64,000 nucleotides of DNA, taken from the NCBI GenBank assembly GCA_014529385.2, contig CM043971.1, positions 92,307,340-92,371,339 on the forward strand, given 5' to 3'. Shown in pieces: positions 1 through 9,177 of this stretch; position 1 is the stretch's first letter; the number at the start of each line of letters is the position of its first letter. Below the pieces are notes generated by a model. The model saw nothing but the letters and a program-made list of their open reading frames with translations, did no database searches and was not told where the DNA came from. This DNA comes from Adiantum capillus-veneris. Lineage: Eukaryota; Streptophyta; Polypodiopsida; Polypodiales; Pteridaceae. The translations under genes and the position numbers were made by a program.

Positions 1-440
1 GTGGTTGGGGTCGGTGTGTGCGCAACTATTCTACAACAACGAGGGGTAGAGAGAGAAAGCGAGAAAGAGAGATGGTGGCACAGAAGGTTGCGTTCTGTGG
101 AGTGGGTTGGTGGGGGAGGGTTGGAAGCATGTATGGAGGGAGGGAGAGAGTGAGGGATAAAGTCAGAATGCGACTCAATGTAGTGGGTGGTGTTCTGCAC
201 GAATTGAAGAGGAAAAGGAGTGGTCCGCGTTTAAAAAACATAAAGTTTGGAGCTCTTGGTCTGCATGAGAATTGTGCCATTGGGTACGGCAGCCAGTGGG
301 TGAGGATGGTTGCATGGCAGGCAATGGAGAGGGGTGGTGTGTGTGTGTGTGCAGTTGTAAGAGAAAAAAGAGCAAGAAAGAATACAGAGGGAATTAGCCA
401 CTTGCCGCTTGTGTGTGTGTGTGGTAGACAGAAGCCGGCT
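1..440. other. purine-rich low-complexity DNA, no gene recognised
   Basis: The plus strand is rich in GA, GGT and GTGTGT runs. Open frames exist on both strands, but their translations are low-complexity (Arg/Glu-rich or Pro/Leu/Ser-rich) and match nothing I recognise. I see no motif, signal peptide or domain. This may be the tail of an LTR or promoter-like repeat cut by the window edge. Confidence 0.5.
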
Positions 441-1351
441 TAACTGAGGATGTTGGTCACACATGCAGAATTTGAGGATTTGAACGAAAAGTGTGTGTAG
501 GTACATTGACACTTGTAGCTCTCTCATGATTGCATGCAGTTAGGGTGTGCATACTCTGGGAAAGCAGCCCACCAGGTCTCTAGCCAAGGAATGAAAGAAA
601 GTAAAAAAAACCACTCTGTAGGTCTGATTCCGCTAGTGATTATGATATTTATAATATTGAGATGGAACAGATTAAGAACCTTCCCAAGTTGGCCATAGAT
701 AGAGAGCAGACCCTCTGTATGGGCCTTGATCTTACTCAAAATCTCTGGGGAAGGGCGAGAATGGTGAATAAGAAGAAGCTGTGCCTGCATCAGGCGAGTA
801 GCACTGTCGAGTTCGCCAGACAGTGGCAGGAAGCCTCTCCCACACAACACCCGATTCTTGGAGCTAGAGATTGAATTCTTCAAACAAGTGATCCACAGAA
901 ATGAGCTCCAGCATGGGGCCTGCTTTACCTGCTTCGGTGTTCAACCAATATGGTGCCCTTCTTATAGAGACGATGCCCCGAAAAGTGACTCCTCTCTTCT
1001 TCTTATAATCTCAATCAAGCCCCTAATTGGGGTGGTCTTGATTTTAAGTCATCACGGTCTACAAAATCTCATTTGACTCTCCAATTAATTCTTAACTAAG
1101 TACTCTATAGCAATTCAAAATAATCATTCTATTAGGTTGGCTAATAAAAAAAACATCAGTTTATACGTGCTCATTTGACAACTTAAAGTTTACATTTTTT
1201 GGTGATCTTTTGTTCTTCACTCAGAGTACTAATGAAAACTCCCATATATGAAAGAAAAAGGAGAGATATCTTAGCTATATTAGTTGTAGCTCTTTTCCTT
1301 GTGAAATCCATGCTTCCTTAGTCGTAGTTGCGATTCTAGGATCATTTCCAA
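441..1351. other. unassigned DNA with one exon-like minus-strand frame
   Basis: No family was recognised. A minus-strand open frame of 119 codons lies at 524-883. Its half nearest 883 is normal in composition (residues about 10-65, with CGRGFLPLSGELDSATRL in it), while the rest looks random. It could be an exon or a decayed pol fragment, and I cannot tell which. 1080-1350 is AT-rich with nothing visible. Confidence 0.35.
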
Positions 1352-1363
1352 GCTCTGATACCA
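1352..1363 (-). other. primer binding site, initiator tRNA-Met type
   Basis: Read on the minus strand this is TGGTATCAGAGC, the 12-nt complement of the plant initiator tRNA-Met 3' end that primes reverse transcription in many LTR elements. It lies one base from the TG that would begin the LTR at 1365. The internal region of that element would run leftwards from here, but no gag is visible there. Confidence 0.75.
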
Positions 1364-1364
1364 C

Positions 1365-1773
1365 TGCTACAAATGGAAGTTGTGGTTCCCTGCAAAATAC
1401 ATAGAATAACATGCTACAGATAATAAATCAAAGGATCTCCATACGTGCGCAATCGTGTACGTGTAAATGCCATAGCAAATCTGACAAGAGAGAGGTTGAG
1501 AGCAAGATATAGCAGAAGAGCACATGTAGGCGCACCTCCTAGAGTGGAGTGCTACACCAGCATAGCGAGATAGAAGACATGAGAGGAGAGAAGAATAAGA
1601 CGATGCTGGGTGCAATCTCCCCCCGTGCAAGAGTGAGCATTTCCCTCTTGCACGTATTTATTTATAAATTTCTTGAATGCCCAAAAATGAGTACAAACTG
1701 GCCGGCCTTACATTATTGGCCAAAGCTCATAAAGAGCACTTGAATAATCAAATTATATACATAAAATGTAACA
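1365..1773 (-). repeat. LTR remnant (about 409 bp), minus orientation
   Basis: It begins TGCTACA and ends TGTAACA, a near-inverted terminus pair with TG...CA ends, directly next to a minus-strand primer site. It contains a minus-strand TATA box and a hairpin. No partner LTR is in the window to the left, so the element is broken or runs off the edge. The right boundary is inferred from the terminus alone. Confidence 0.55.
1655..1666 (-). promoter_or_regulatory. LTR TATA box
   Basis: Minus strand TATAAATAAATA lies inside the LTR at 1365-1773, about 107 bp from its right end. It is immediately followed by a perfect 10-bp inverted repeat (CGTGCAAGAG at 1645-1654 on the minus strand, complement at 1624-1633), so the start of the transcript could fold into a hairpin. 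Confidence 0.5.
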
Positions 1774-1841
1774 TCCTTCTGCATAATCCATTATCTGTTG
1801 ATGCTTTTGCCACCTGTCAGTTACAATAGATAATAAAATAT

Positions 1842-2036
1842 CAATTCTATAACAATTGTAAAGCTAATGATCACTTGATCAAGCAGTGTCCTAAGTTGAA
1901 GGCCAAAGAGGCTAAGAAGAAAGAGGGTGGTCCCACTGCAAATGCTCGTTCCGCTACAAATGCAGCTATTGTTGAGTCTTCTATGAAAGGAGACTTTGAT
2001 GTTGATGTTGATGGAGAATGGGCTTTTAGTGCATAG
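1842..2036 (+). pseudogene. copia gag nucleocapsid fragment
   Basis: The frame contains a zinc knuckle in which Cys at 1857, His at 1872 and Cys at 1887 fit CX2CX4HX4C, but the first Cys position (1848-1850) is now Tyr. A Lys-rich tail (KLKAKEAKKKE) follows, as usual for copia nucleocapsids. The frame ends at a stop at 2034-2036, before the protease. It would have packaged element RNA; the lost Cys argues against function. Confidence 0.75.
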
Positions 2037-2065
2037 TGTATCTATAATCCTGTTGTGCATGATGC

Positions 2066-2674
2066 ATGCATGTAAATTTTACTGTAGATTCACATGTGTG
2101 GTATTTTGACAGTGGTGCTACAAAGCACATTACCTCACATCGTGATTTGTTCACCTCTCTTGAGTCTGTCCCTCATGGGAATTCAGTAATGTGTGCCAAC
2201 AATGCCTCTTATCCGGTTGAAGGAGTTGGAAAGATTGTGCTTACTACTGCAAATGGAATTTCTTTCGCACTTGTTGATGCACTTTATGTACTTGGGATCA
2301 AGAAGAATCTTTTGTATGTATTTGCACTTGCTAGACTTGGACCTGTAGTCAAAGTTTTGGATGATAGATGTACAATACATGATCTCAGTTTCGGTGATGA
2401 AATTGTTGCATCTGGCATTTTATGTCATGGGTTGTATAAGCTCACTTTGTATGACAAGTGTGGGTAGAATTTTGCAAATGCAGTTGTGGACTCAAGGGCT
2501 TTTTCAGATGCAAAACTTTGGCATGCACGTTTTGGACAACTGAATTTTGCCAGTTTGCAAAATTTGATATGGTTGCTTCTTTGCTGCCTCTTGAAGCACC
2601 TATCAAACATGTTTATGAAGACTATATTTTGGGTAAGATGTAGCATTCAAAGTTTCCAAAGGATGTTCCGTTAG
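2066..2674 (+). pseudogene. copia protease and GAG-pre-integrase region
   Basis: The protease is shown by WYFDSGATKHIT with the catalytic Asp codon at about 2108, in the setting usual for copia proteases. The downstream frame of the same ORF (to 2467) resembles the copia segment between protease and integrase. After a frameshift, DAKLWHARFGQLNFASLQNL at 2512-2571 marks the GAG-pre-integrase motif (W-H-x-R-x-G/H-x-L/N). The protease cleaves the copia polyprotein in the virus-like particle. Frameshifts near 2460 break the reading frame. Confidence 0.85.
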
Positions 2675-2687
2675 GACCACATGCAGG

Positions 2688-3430
2688 TTGCAGCTTGTGC
2701 AAAGTGATGTTTGTGGCCCCATGCAAACTCTGTCCTTTTGCAATTACCTTTACTTCGTGACTTTCATTGATGATTACTCCAGGCATGCATGGGTGTATCC
2801 GCTTAAATTGAAGTCTTTACGTGCTTCAAACAATTTTTGGCTATGGCTGAAAATGTCTCGAAGTGTACTATGGGCACCCTCCATTTCCAATCGTGGGGGA
2901 GTATATGTCTCATGAATTTAATGCATTTTTGGCTAGTCATGGGTTAAAACACCAATGTATAGTGCCTTATATGCCTTTAAAAAATGGTGTTGCTGAGAGG
3001 AAAAAACAAGTCACTAACAAAAATGTCATGATGTATGGTCAAAAGTCAAGCTTTGCCGCATTCGATTTGGCTTGAGGTCATCATGTGTGCCACTTATGTA
3101 TTAAACAGGTTTCCTACAAAAGCTTTGCAGTCTATTAATCCATATGATGTATGGCATGATAGAAAGCCTTCTATTGAGCACATGCGTGTTTTTGGATGTT
3201 TAGCATATGCTTTGGTATCACAAACACAACACAAAAAATTGGATGATAAGGCTGTCAAATGTATTTTTGTTGGTTATACTACTGAAAGAAAAGGTTATAG
3301 GTTGTATCATCCACAAACAAAGTGTATTTTGGTTTCACGGGATGTTGTATTTGTGGAAGATTCTATTCAGCCCTTGTTGTCATGTGTTGCTTCTTTTCAG
3401 TGGTGGAAGTTCAGATATAAATTCCAATGA
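2688..3430 (+). pseudogene. copia integrase fragment
   Basis: Integrase-core signatures occur in broken frames. VQSDVCGPM has the first acidic residue, FIDDYSRHAWVYPL is the second landmark, and NGVAERKK (about 2982-3006) holds the catalytic Glu of the D,D,E triad. The C-terminal part HSIWLEVIMCATYVLNR, followed by RVFGCLAYALV and FVGY, is typical of copia integrases. The protein would insert element cDNA into chromosomes. At least two frameshifts (about 2860 and 3040) make it non-functional. Confidence 0.88.
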
Positions 3431-3559
3431 GGAAAATGTACAGCCTATGGGGGTTTTGAAAATGTTACGAATCAACCTATTACTGATGCAGATGTCCATG
3501 ATGTACTTGATGAGGAAAGGGCTAAAAATGAGCAGGCTAGAGGTATGCCAACATGGCTA

Positions 3560-4157
3560 GTGCATACATTGCGTGACAATAAATTGGATGCACCTTTATC
3601 TACTCGCACTCATTCATGCTCTCACCATGCATCAGATTGTTATGCTTTGGCTATGTCTAGCTTACATGATGTTGAGGAACCTCTGTCTTTTGATGAAGCA
3701 CATAATTAACAAAAATTGGATGACTACCATGCAATCAGAATATGATGCACTTATAGAAAATGACTCATGGACTTTATGTGATCTGCCTCTTGGCAAAAAG
3801 GCCATTGGTACAAAGTGGGTCAAAATACAAGCCGAATGGTGAGATTGATCGCTATAAGGCTTGACTTGTTGCAAAGGGTTATGCACAAGATTATGAAGAG
3901 ACTTTGCTCCCACTTGTCGTATGACTACTGTGCGTTTTCTATGTTCATTGGCAGCTCACTTTGGTTGGGATGTATATCAATCAAACATTGTTACTGCTTT
4001 CTTGAATGGTGGCATATTTGAGGAAGTTTATGTAACGCAGCCTCACGGTTTTGTCAAGAAAGGACAAGAGGATAAGGTGTACAAATGTAACAAAGATTTG
4101 TATGGGTTGAAGCAATCTCCTCGTGCTTGGTATGAGAAAGCTGACACTCATTTGGTC
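3560..4157 (+). pseudogene. copia reverse transcriptase, 3' truncated
   Basis: The frames around 3720-3842 contain MQSEYDALIENDSWTL and a GTKWV motif, the classic start of copia RT. 3921-4150 reads on to FLNGGIFEEVYVTQPHGF and DLYGLKQSPRAWYEK. The YVDD catalytic box, which should follow, is absent because homology stops at about 4157. Frameshifts and an in-frame stop near 3865 separate the blocks. It once copied element RNA into DNA and is certainly dead. Confidence 0.88.
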
Positions 4158-4409
4158 AAATGCATCATCTTTCGGTACCTCGGTCTCTTCTAGTACCTCA
4201 GAGAGTGGTTTCAATGCCAAATGTGTCCACTTTTCTACATATGATTTTTTGCAACAAGTCCTCCAATGGCCCCTAATGCAAGCATCACAAAAACAAGAAA
4301 GTTGCCTGGTCCTTACTTGAGTTGGATCTTGAAGAGAAAATCTTGAAATACAGTGGAGTGATCGAGATCCTTGTACTATCTCACAACCCCATAGATTTGA
4401 CCTGTTCAC
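4157..4409 (-). pseudogene. cysteine-rich protein exon, family not named
   Basis: On the minus strand from about 4409 the frame reads into a segment with the pattern C-x-C-x-x-C, x4, G/H-W, x3, C, then SYVEKW, which looks like a structural zinc-binding knuckle. It resembles uncharacterised Cys-rich proteins I have seen in plants and animals, but I cannot give a family. It ends exactly where the copia RT begins, so one has cut the other. A minus-strand TATA-like box lies just upstream at 4438-4447. It may belong to the same broken gene as the frames at 4951-5590. Confidence 0.4.
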
Positions 4410-4437
4410 ATCTCCCTCTTTTACTAGCTAGCATTTC

Positions 4438-4447
4438 CTATTTATAG
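4438..4447 (-). promoter_or_regulatory. TATA-like box
   Basis: Minus strand CTATAAATAG is a close match to the plant TATA consensus. It lies about 30-40 bp upstream of the start of the Cys-rich minus-strand frame at 4409. It could equally belong to an LTR remnant, because no promoter elements beyond it were recognised. Confidence 0.3.
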
Positions 4448-4950
4448 TAGGACTTGTTCTAGTGGACTGTGCATAAGAGCTACATGCATCATTAGGACAT
4501 TGTTCTTATAAAAAATGCAACCACGCCTACAACTTGCCTAAGAAGTACTCCATCACTCTTAAGTTGTTCATGTGTTAGTGCTCTCTTAACGAGACATGTT
4601 TCCCTGAGAGTCATGAAGTAAGTGAATGGGATGTTGTTCATAAGACTTTCTTCCCAATTGTTTTTGACAAATATCTTTCTTATTTGGAGACACCCTGGTG
4701 TGCTCTATCCAAAATGTAACAATTATCTACTTTGATTCGTTAGATAACCGAGCATATCCAGACTTCCTTTTGCATAATTTGAAGTTTATTGTGCTTGACA
4801 TAGGATCGCTTTCAACTCTACCTAAAGCTGAATAAAAATTCCCTGGATGAACATTCAAAAGCTTTGCCACCTTATTTAGAGTAACAGCCCTACATAGACT
4901 CCCATTATTCTACAGTAATCTGCTCATCAGCATGCTAAATGTGCTTCATT
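4448..4950. other. unassigned, possibly intronic
   Basis: AT-rich sequence without long open frames on either strand. It lies between two minus-strand exon-like frames (4157-4409 and 4951-5199), so it may be an intron or spacer of the same broken gene. I saw no convincing pair of splice sites. Confidence 0.3.
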
Positions 4951-5199
4951 TCAAAAAGATTTCATCAGCTGATTTTGGAATCTTTCATTCTTGTAAGGAG
5001 ATTTTGAGTGCAAAAATAAGGCCATTCGAGCGAAGAGATATACATCTTCACAACATGGCAAGATGCACTCATCAATTAGGACACCCTCCATAATTGCATT
5101 CATGTCTTCTTTTCCATTACTAGATAATTGTCTCACAATGTGTTGAGCAATATTTGGAATAGTTTGTTGCTTCCTGTCTTCCTTTGTGTGTACATCCAC
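4951..5199 (-). CDS. exon-like frame, unknown protein
   Basis: A minus-strand frame of 82 residues with normal amino-acid composition (EDRKQQTIPNIAQHIVRQL early, a CCEDVYLFARMALFLHSK stretch later). No family was recognised. With one frameshift it reads upstream towards the frame at 5327-5590, so the two look like parts of one gene. It ends in a stop at 4951-4953. Whether this is a live gene or a decayed fragment cannot be judged here. Confidence 0.3.
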   Translation of the reverse strand: MDVHTKEDRKQQTIPNIAQHIVRQLSSNGKEDMNAIMEGVLIDECILPCCEDVYLFARMALFLHSKSPYKNERFQNQLMKSF

Positions 5200-5326
5200 A
5201 TCTTCTCTATGACATTCTTCTACCCTAGTGTTGATGCTAGGTAGTACTTGCGTCCGTGCACGGCCTCACTTTCTGTACTCGCGTTTAACTTGTGCTTCAT
5301 ACCTCCTCACTGCAGTAATTTCATCC

Positions 5327-5590
5327 TCATTTAGAAAAGCCCTTCTCTCTGAGTACACATGTGTGAATCATATGTACTCCAAGTGCCACATCATGAAATG
5401 CTTCCTCCACCATCTCCGAACAGTTTGTAGAAGTGTGAGATGAATGAGAGTACACAAAACTTGTCGATTGTAATACTGAAGTGAAATCCATCTGTTCCGC
5501 ATTGTTGAGTTCAAGAAGCTCCATTGCTACTTGTGATGATGTATGAGTTGGGACCAAAGCGCGCTCAGGAAAAGAGTCTCCAACTTCCAT
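5327..5590 (-). CDS. 5' end of an unrecognised gene, possibly broken
   Basis: The chosen start is the Met at 5590 (MEVGDSFPERALVPTH...), because the DNA upstream on the minus strand is a CT-rich tract like many plant 5' UTRs (AG repeat 5647-5682 on the plus strand). The in-frame Met at 5623 is an alternative. The 87-residue product is Ser/Glu-rich, without visible domain, signal peptide or membrane segment. It stops at 5327, and a frameshift would continue it to about 5230. The context suggests the first exon of the Cys-rich gene remnant to the left. Confidence 0.35.
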   Translation of the reverse strand: MEVGDSFPERALVPTHTSSQVAMELLELNNAEQMDFTSVLQSTSFVYSHSSHTSTNCSEMVEEAFHDVALGVHMIHTCVLREKGFSK

Positions 5591-5643
5591 TTTCTCAAAG
5601 AGAGAGAGCTTTTCGACACACAAAGAGATGGAGATGGATCTTC

Positions 5644-5646
<3 letters not shown>

Positions 5647-5682
<36 letters not shown>
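5647..5682. repeat. (AG)18 microsatellite
   Basis: A perfect AG dinucleotide run of 36 bp. On the minus strand it is a CT tract about 60 bp upstream of the ATG at 5590, in 5' UTR-like sequence. Confidence 0.95.
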
Positions 5683-5685
<3 letters not shown>

Positions 5686-5727
5686 TAAACGTTGGACGTG
5701 TTCGATGTAATGGAGTAGTGAAGCAGT

Positions 5728-5800
5728 TAGTCTATAGGATATATTTTATTAAAAGAATCACTTAAAAAGCAATTAGTCTATAGGATATATTTTCTTAAAA
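5728..5800. repeat. short direct repeat, AT-rich
   Basis: AGTCTATAGGATATATTTT occurs twice, about 46 bp apart, in the spacer between the CT-rich tract and the PPR remnants. It is too short to classify. Confidence 0.6.
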
Positions 5801-5879
5801 TCCAACTATGGTGCCATACATAGCATTATACTTGTTGTCCATGGACGTGAAGTATGTAGACACCATTCTATGCTTTCAC

Positions 5880-7800
5880 TTAATATCAACATGAATTTTT
5901 ATGCCCATATTAGCATCTTACGTAGAGCCACATGCCTTCAAGATGCACATGTATGTGATTGTATCCCTGTCTTTGCATCCAATCAAACTAGCCTTGAGCT
6001 TTCTAGCCTGCTATTGCTACACACATCTTGCAATCAATGCACTCCAAGAGATGACATTCCGTATAAAAAGCTCCTCAAGCACTCTTTGTGCTTTCTAAAG
6101 TGTACCATGGGCATACATATTGACCAAGGCATTGCAAATCACGAAAGTTTTTTGCAATAGCACAGTGCATTCTAAGAGACACTGTTCCAAACAAAAAGCT
6201 CCTCAAGCACTATTGAGTATTTGTGCTTTCCACACATTTGCCATACACATCGATCAAGGCAAGTTTGCCAACATAGGACACCACTAAAATCAGACGCGTG
6301 ATTAGTGAGGCTCTAGATGTATAGAATGAATCCAAATTACACAAAGAAAGTAAAAGAAGAGATCTACAATTTTCCAAAAGCAGGATCATAATTGAGGTAG
6401 TAGGGAGCAATAACTCCTTGTTTCTAGTAGTACGACATCTCTTTTCAATAGCCTTAGGCTAAAAATATCATCATGAATTTTTGTGTCCATATCAGCATCT
6501 TACGTGGAGCCACAATGCACATGGCTTTAAGATGCATGCGTAGGTGATTGCGTCTAAAGATAGGCCTTGGCTACGCATATGCTGAAAACAGCCCACAACT
6601 TCCTAGCCCTGTCTCCATTGGGCATATCCTGCAATCAATGCATTCCACAAGATGACATCCCACATACTAAGCTTGTCAAAGACTTGTTGTGTGCACCACA
6701 CTTGACATACATACTGACCAACAGTTTCCCCAAGTATGCATTCTTTTCAAGTAACCCACTATCACGAATATTAGCATGAATCCTATTGCCTTGGTACAAA
6801 ACCATCTCCTTAGCACACTCTTTAAGTGAGCTCACAAAAGAAAGACTCCTTCTCTTGCTCTCCATTTTTGCTTGTGTAGCCTTTATTGTTGCTTGCTTGG
6901 CGGTGTTGCGAGAGAAAACGGATGTTTGTGGATCAAGGCATTGCCAAGCACGATAATTTTTGCAGACAACAAACCTTGGCTAACAATATCTAAGCCCATA
7001 TCAGCATCTTAAGTAGAGACACGTGCCTTCTAGATGCATGCATAGGTGATTGCGTCTCTGTTGGGCATATATCGCAATCAATGTGTTCCATAGGACGACA
7101 TCCCGCACAGTAAGCTCTTACTGCGCACTGATAGGTGCACCGCACTTGACATACATACTGACCAACATTTTTCCCCAGTATTCATTCTTTTCAAGTATCC
7201 CACTATCGGAATATCAGCATCAATCCTACTACCTTGGTACAAAATCTTCTCCTGAGCACACAGTCTTTAAGTGAGCTCACATTTGGTATACATTGCCAAG
7301 AACGTCGTTTTTTTCCAACAGTCCATGACTAACAATATCATCGTGAATACTTTTGCCCATATCAGCATCTTGCATAATGCCACATACCTTCAAGATACAA
7401 GCGTAGGTGAATGCATTTGAAGAGCTGCCCTACCTTTGCATCTGCTGAAAAGAGCCCAGAGCTTCCTGGCCCTGCCACTGTTGGGCACATCTCGTGACCA
7501 GAGCATTTCCAAGAGACGACATTCTGTGGAGGAAGCTCGTCAAGCACTTATTGTGCTTTATGATGTACAACACATTTGGCATACATGTCAACCAAGGCAG
7601 TGCCAAGTACGTCGTTTTTTGTCAGCAGGCCCTGACTAACAATATTGAGAATATCATGGTGAACTCTTTTGCCCATGCCAACATCTTGCATGCAGCCAGA
7701 TGCCTTCAAGCTGCACGTGTAGGTCATTGCATCGGGAGCTCGAGGCCCCCCTATCTTCACATCTGTTGAACGACGTTTTTTGTCAACAGCCCCTGAATAA
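5880..7800 (-). pseudogene. decayed PPR (pentatricopeptide repeat) gene array
   Basis: Minus-strand frames repeatedly give plant PPR signatures. Examples are ALVDMYAKC at 7548-7760, VLDELPPQNVVSW just below it (about 7500-7540), and LLEKNAYLGKLLVSMYVKCGA at 6635-6865. Further AITYACILK-like and DADMGKSIH-like pieces lie near 5900-6000, 6500, 7000 and 7380. PPR proteins bind organellar RNA and are usually several hundred residues long with about 35-residue repeats. Here no frame exceeds about 90 residues, and stops or deletions break nearly every repeat. The succession of similar modules suggests decay of one long PPR gene, or tandem duplication of pieces. No E or DYW editing domain was recognised. 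Confidence 0.75.
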
Positions 7801-7885
7801 CAATATTATTTTTGCCCATACCAGCATCTTGCATGATGCGAGATGCCTTCAAGTTGCACGTGTAGGTCATTGCATCGGGAGACAA
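7619..7885. repeat. direct repeat of a PPR module
   Basis: Two closely similar copies, about 7619-7740 and 7780-7885, end in the same GTAGGTCATTGCATCGGGAG string. They are PPR-module duplicates with small internal deletions, adjacent to the kinase fragment. Confidence 0.65.
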
Positions 7886-8060
7886 GATGCCTATGGTGAA
7901 GCTTCAACAACATGCCGATTTCTATTTGAAATTCAGTTATCCCTTGCTCTGATCTTCTATCCCCCCTCTTTACTGCTGCTACTTTAGTTCCCTCGTCTAT
8001 CATGCCTTTGTAAACCTTGCTTGCCAAACCCTCCGACTCCAAGCACCTGAGCTTCATCAA
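7884..8060 (-). pseudogene. receptor-like kinase fragment (CrRLK1L-like)
   Basis: The minus-strand frame reads VYKGMIDEGTKVA, then VKRG, RSEQGITEFQ and EIGMLLKLHHRHLVS. This is the N-lobe of a plant receptor-like kinase: part of the glycine-rich strand, the ATP-anchoring Lys in A-V-K, the helix-C Glu and the HRHLV motif. The wording is closest to the FERONIA/THESEUS (CrRLK1L) group, from knowledge of that family. Only about 50 kinase residues remain, with no C-lobe, ectodomain or membrane segment. At its end the open frame runs straight into PPR-derived sequence, making a chimera. Confidence 0.7.
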
Positions 8061-9177
8061 AAGTGTTCAAGTAGCTTCCAAAATCTCTGCAAAGCTAAAT
8101 TGGTGGCCCAAGCTTGAGGGCACTGATGTGAGAAATTGTGGAAACCTTGCTTGCAGAGTTCTGGGTAGAGACAACCTTGCGGATGATGAGTGCTTGTAGA
8201 CCTTGCATTTCTTGCGGCAGAAAAGAAGCAGGAGGCCTACTGTGAGACTGGAAATGCCATGCTAAGACCCTCTTTGAAGAGAGACAATGGTACATTAGAG
8301 TTGGAATTCTGTATGAATACACCAAGCACATGTAGATGGGCAGACAAAACAAATTGCGCATGGCTTCTTTCTGCTCAGCAGATTTCGGTGCTGCCCACTC
8401 ACTGCGTGCCAAAATGGTGGGGGGCTGAGGTGTGGAGGAGCGGGGACGGCAGGTTGATCGGAGGCTGCACGAGGGCAGCGTTATCCCTCCACTGCCGGGA
8501 GAGGGGGGTATTCGTCGCTCCGTTGCCGGCCTACACGCGGTCCCCCCCACTTCAAGGAGGACAGACACCTTCCCCTACGAGAGGATGCCGTGCCTCCACT
8601 CCAAGCTTGGAGACGGGCGCGCCACAGATTGTACAACATTTCCGGACCTGACCGGCCCTCCGCAACTCCATCCATAGGCTCAGCCCGTGCCCCTCCACAG
8701 CTGCGGATTACAGGCGAGAGATCACCCGGGACGAATGATAGCCGTGTCTCTTTTCATAGTATGAACCCTCAAATTCGGCTTCAGTGCCTCACATGTGGGT
8801 TGATTGCTCCGGCCTAAGGGACATCTGCCACATTCTTTTGTATGACTTTGGGAAAAGACGCGATCACTCTATGCGTAAGCACGGTATAAGCAAGTGAGCT
8901 CTCATTGTCATATTTTTTGTCTTGCACGCAAGATTTCAGGAATGCCTGCCTCAAAGCCAGATTCAGCTTAACCAAAGCAAAGCATGCATGATTCCCTCTC
9001 TTAGAGTCTAGCAAAATTATATGCAAGAAGATGATGCTAGTTGCTCGACTCCCTTTGCAGTAGCCATACTCACAACCTCCAGATTTTTGAAGATCAGATC
9101 AGAGTCCTCTTTTTTCAGTTTGACTCTTGAGTTTTCCTCTTCCTCCGTACACCCATACCATTTCACTTGAGCCCAAC
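8061..9177. other. unassigned DNA with a GC-rich island
   Basis: 8061-8380 and 8820-9177 have average composition and no recognised gene. About 8400-8760 is conspicuously GC-rich (runs such as GGGGGGCTGAGG and CGGTCCCCCCCAC), with open frames on both strands of Arg/Pro-rich composition (8190-8651 plus, 8095-8568 minus). None matches a family I know. It could be a fragment of captured DNA. The right edge abuts the truncated LTR at 9178. Confidence 0.4.

Larger units (their letters stand above)
1842..4157 (+). mobile_element. truncated Ty1/copia retrotransposon
   Basis: Recognisable copia gag-pol pieces follow one another on the plus strand in the copia order: gag zinc knuckle, protease, GAG-pre-integrase, integrase, reverse transcriptase. 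The order integrase before RT is diagnostic of Ty1/copia. The 5' LTR, primer site and most of gag are missing, and the RT stops at about 4157, where unrelated minus-strand sequence begins. RNase H and the 3' LTR are absent. Many stops and frameshifts show the copy is old. Confidence 0.9.

Noticed and set aside
1-527. Overlapping open frames on both strands
   Set aside because: All are low-complexity by-products of purine-rich and GTGT-rich DNA.
7884-8060. A functional receptor-like kinase gene
   Set aside because: Only the N-lobe is present; catalytic loop, activation segment, membrane segment and ectodomain are missing.
8095-8651. Overlapping plus and minus frames in the GC-rich island as genes
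   Set aside because: GC-rich DNA lacks stop codons by chance; neither translation shows a known domain, and the two cannot be told apart.
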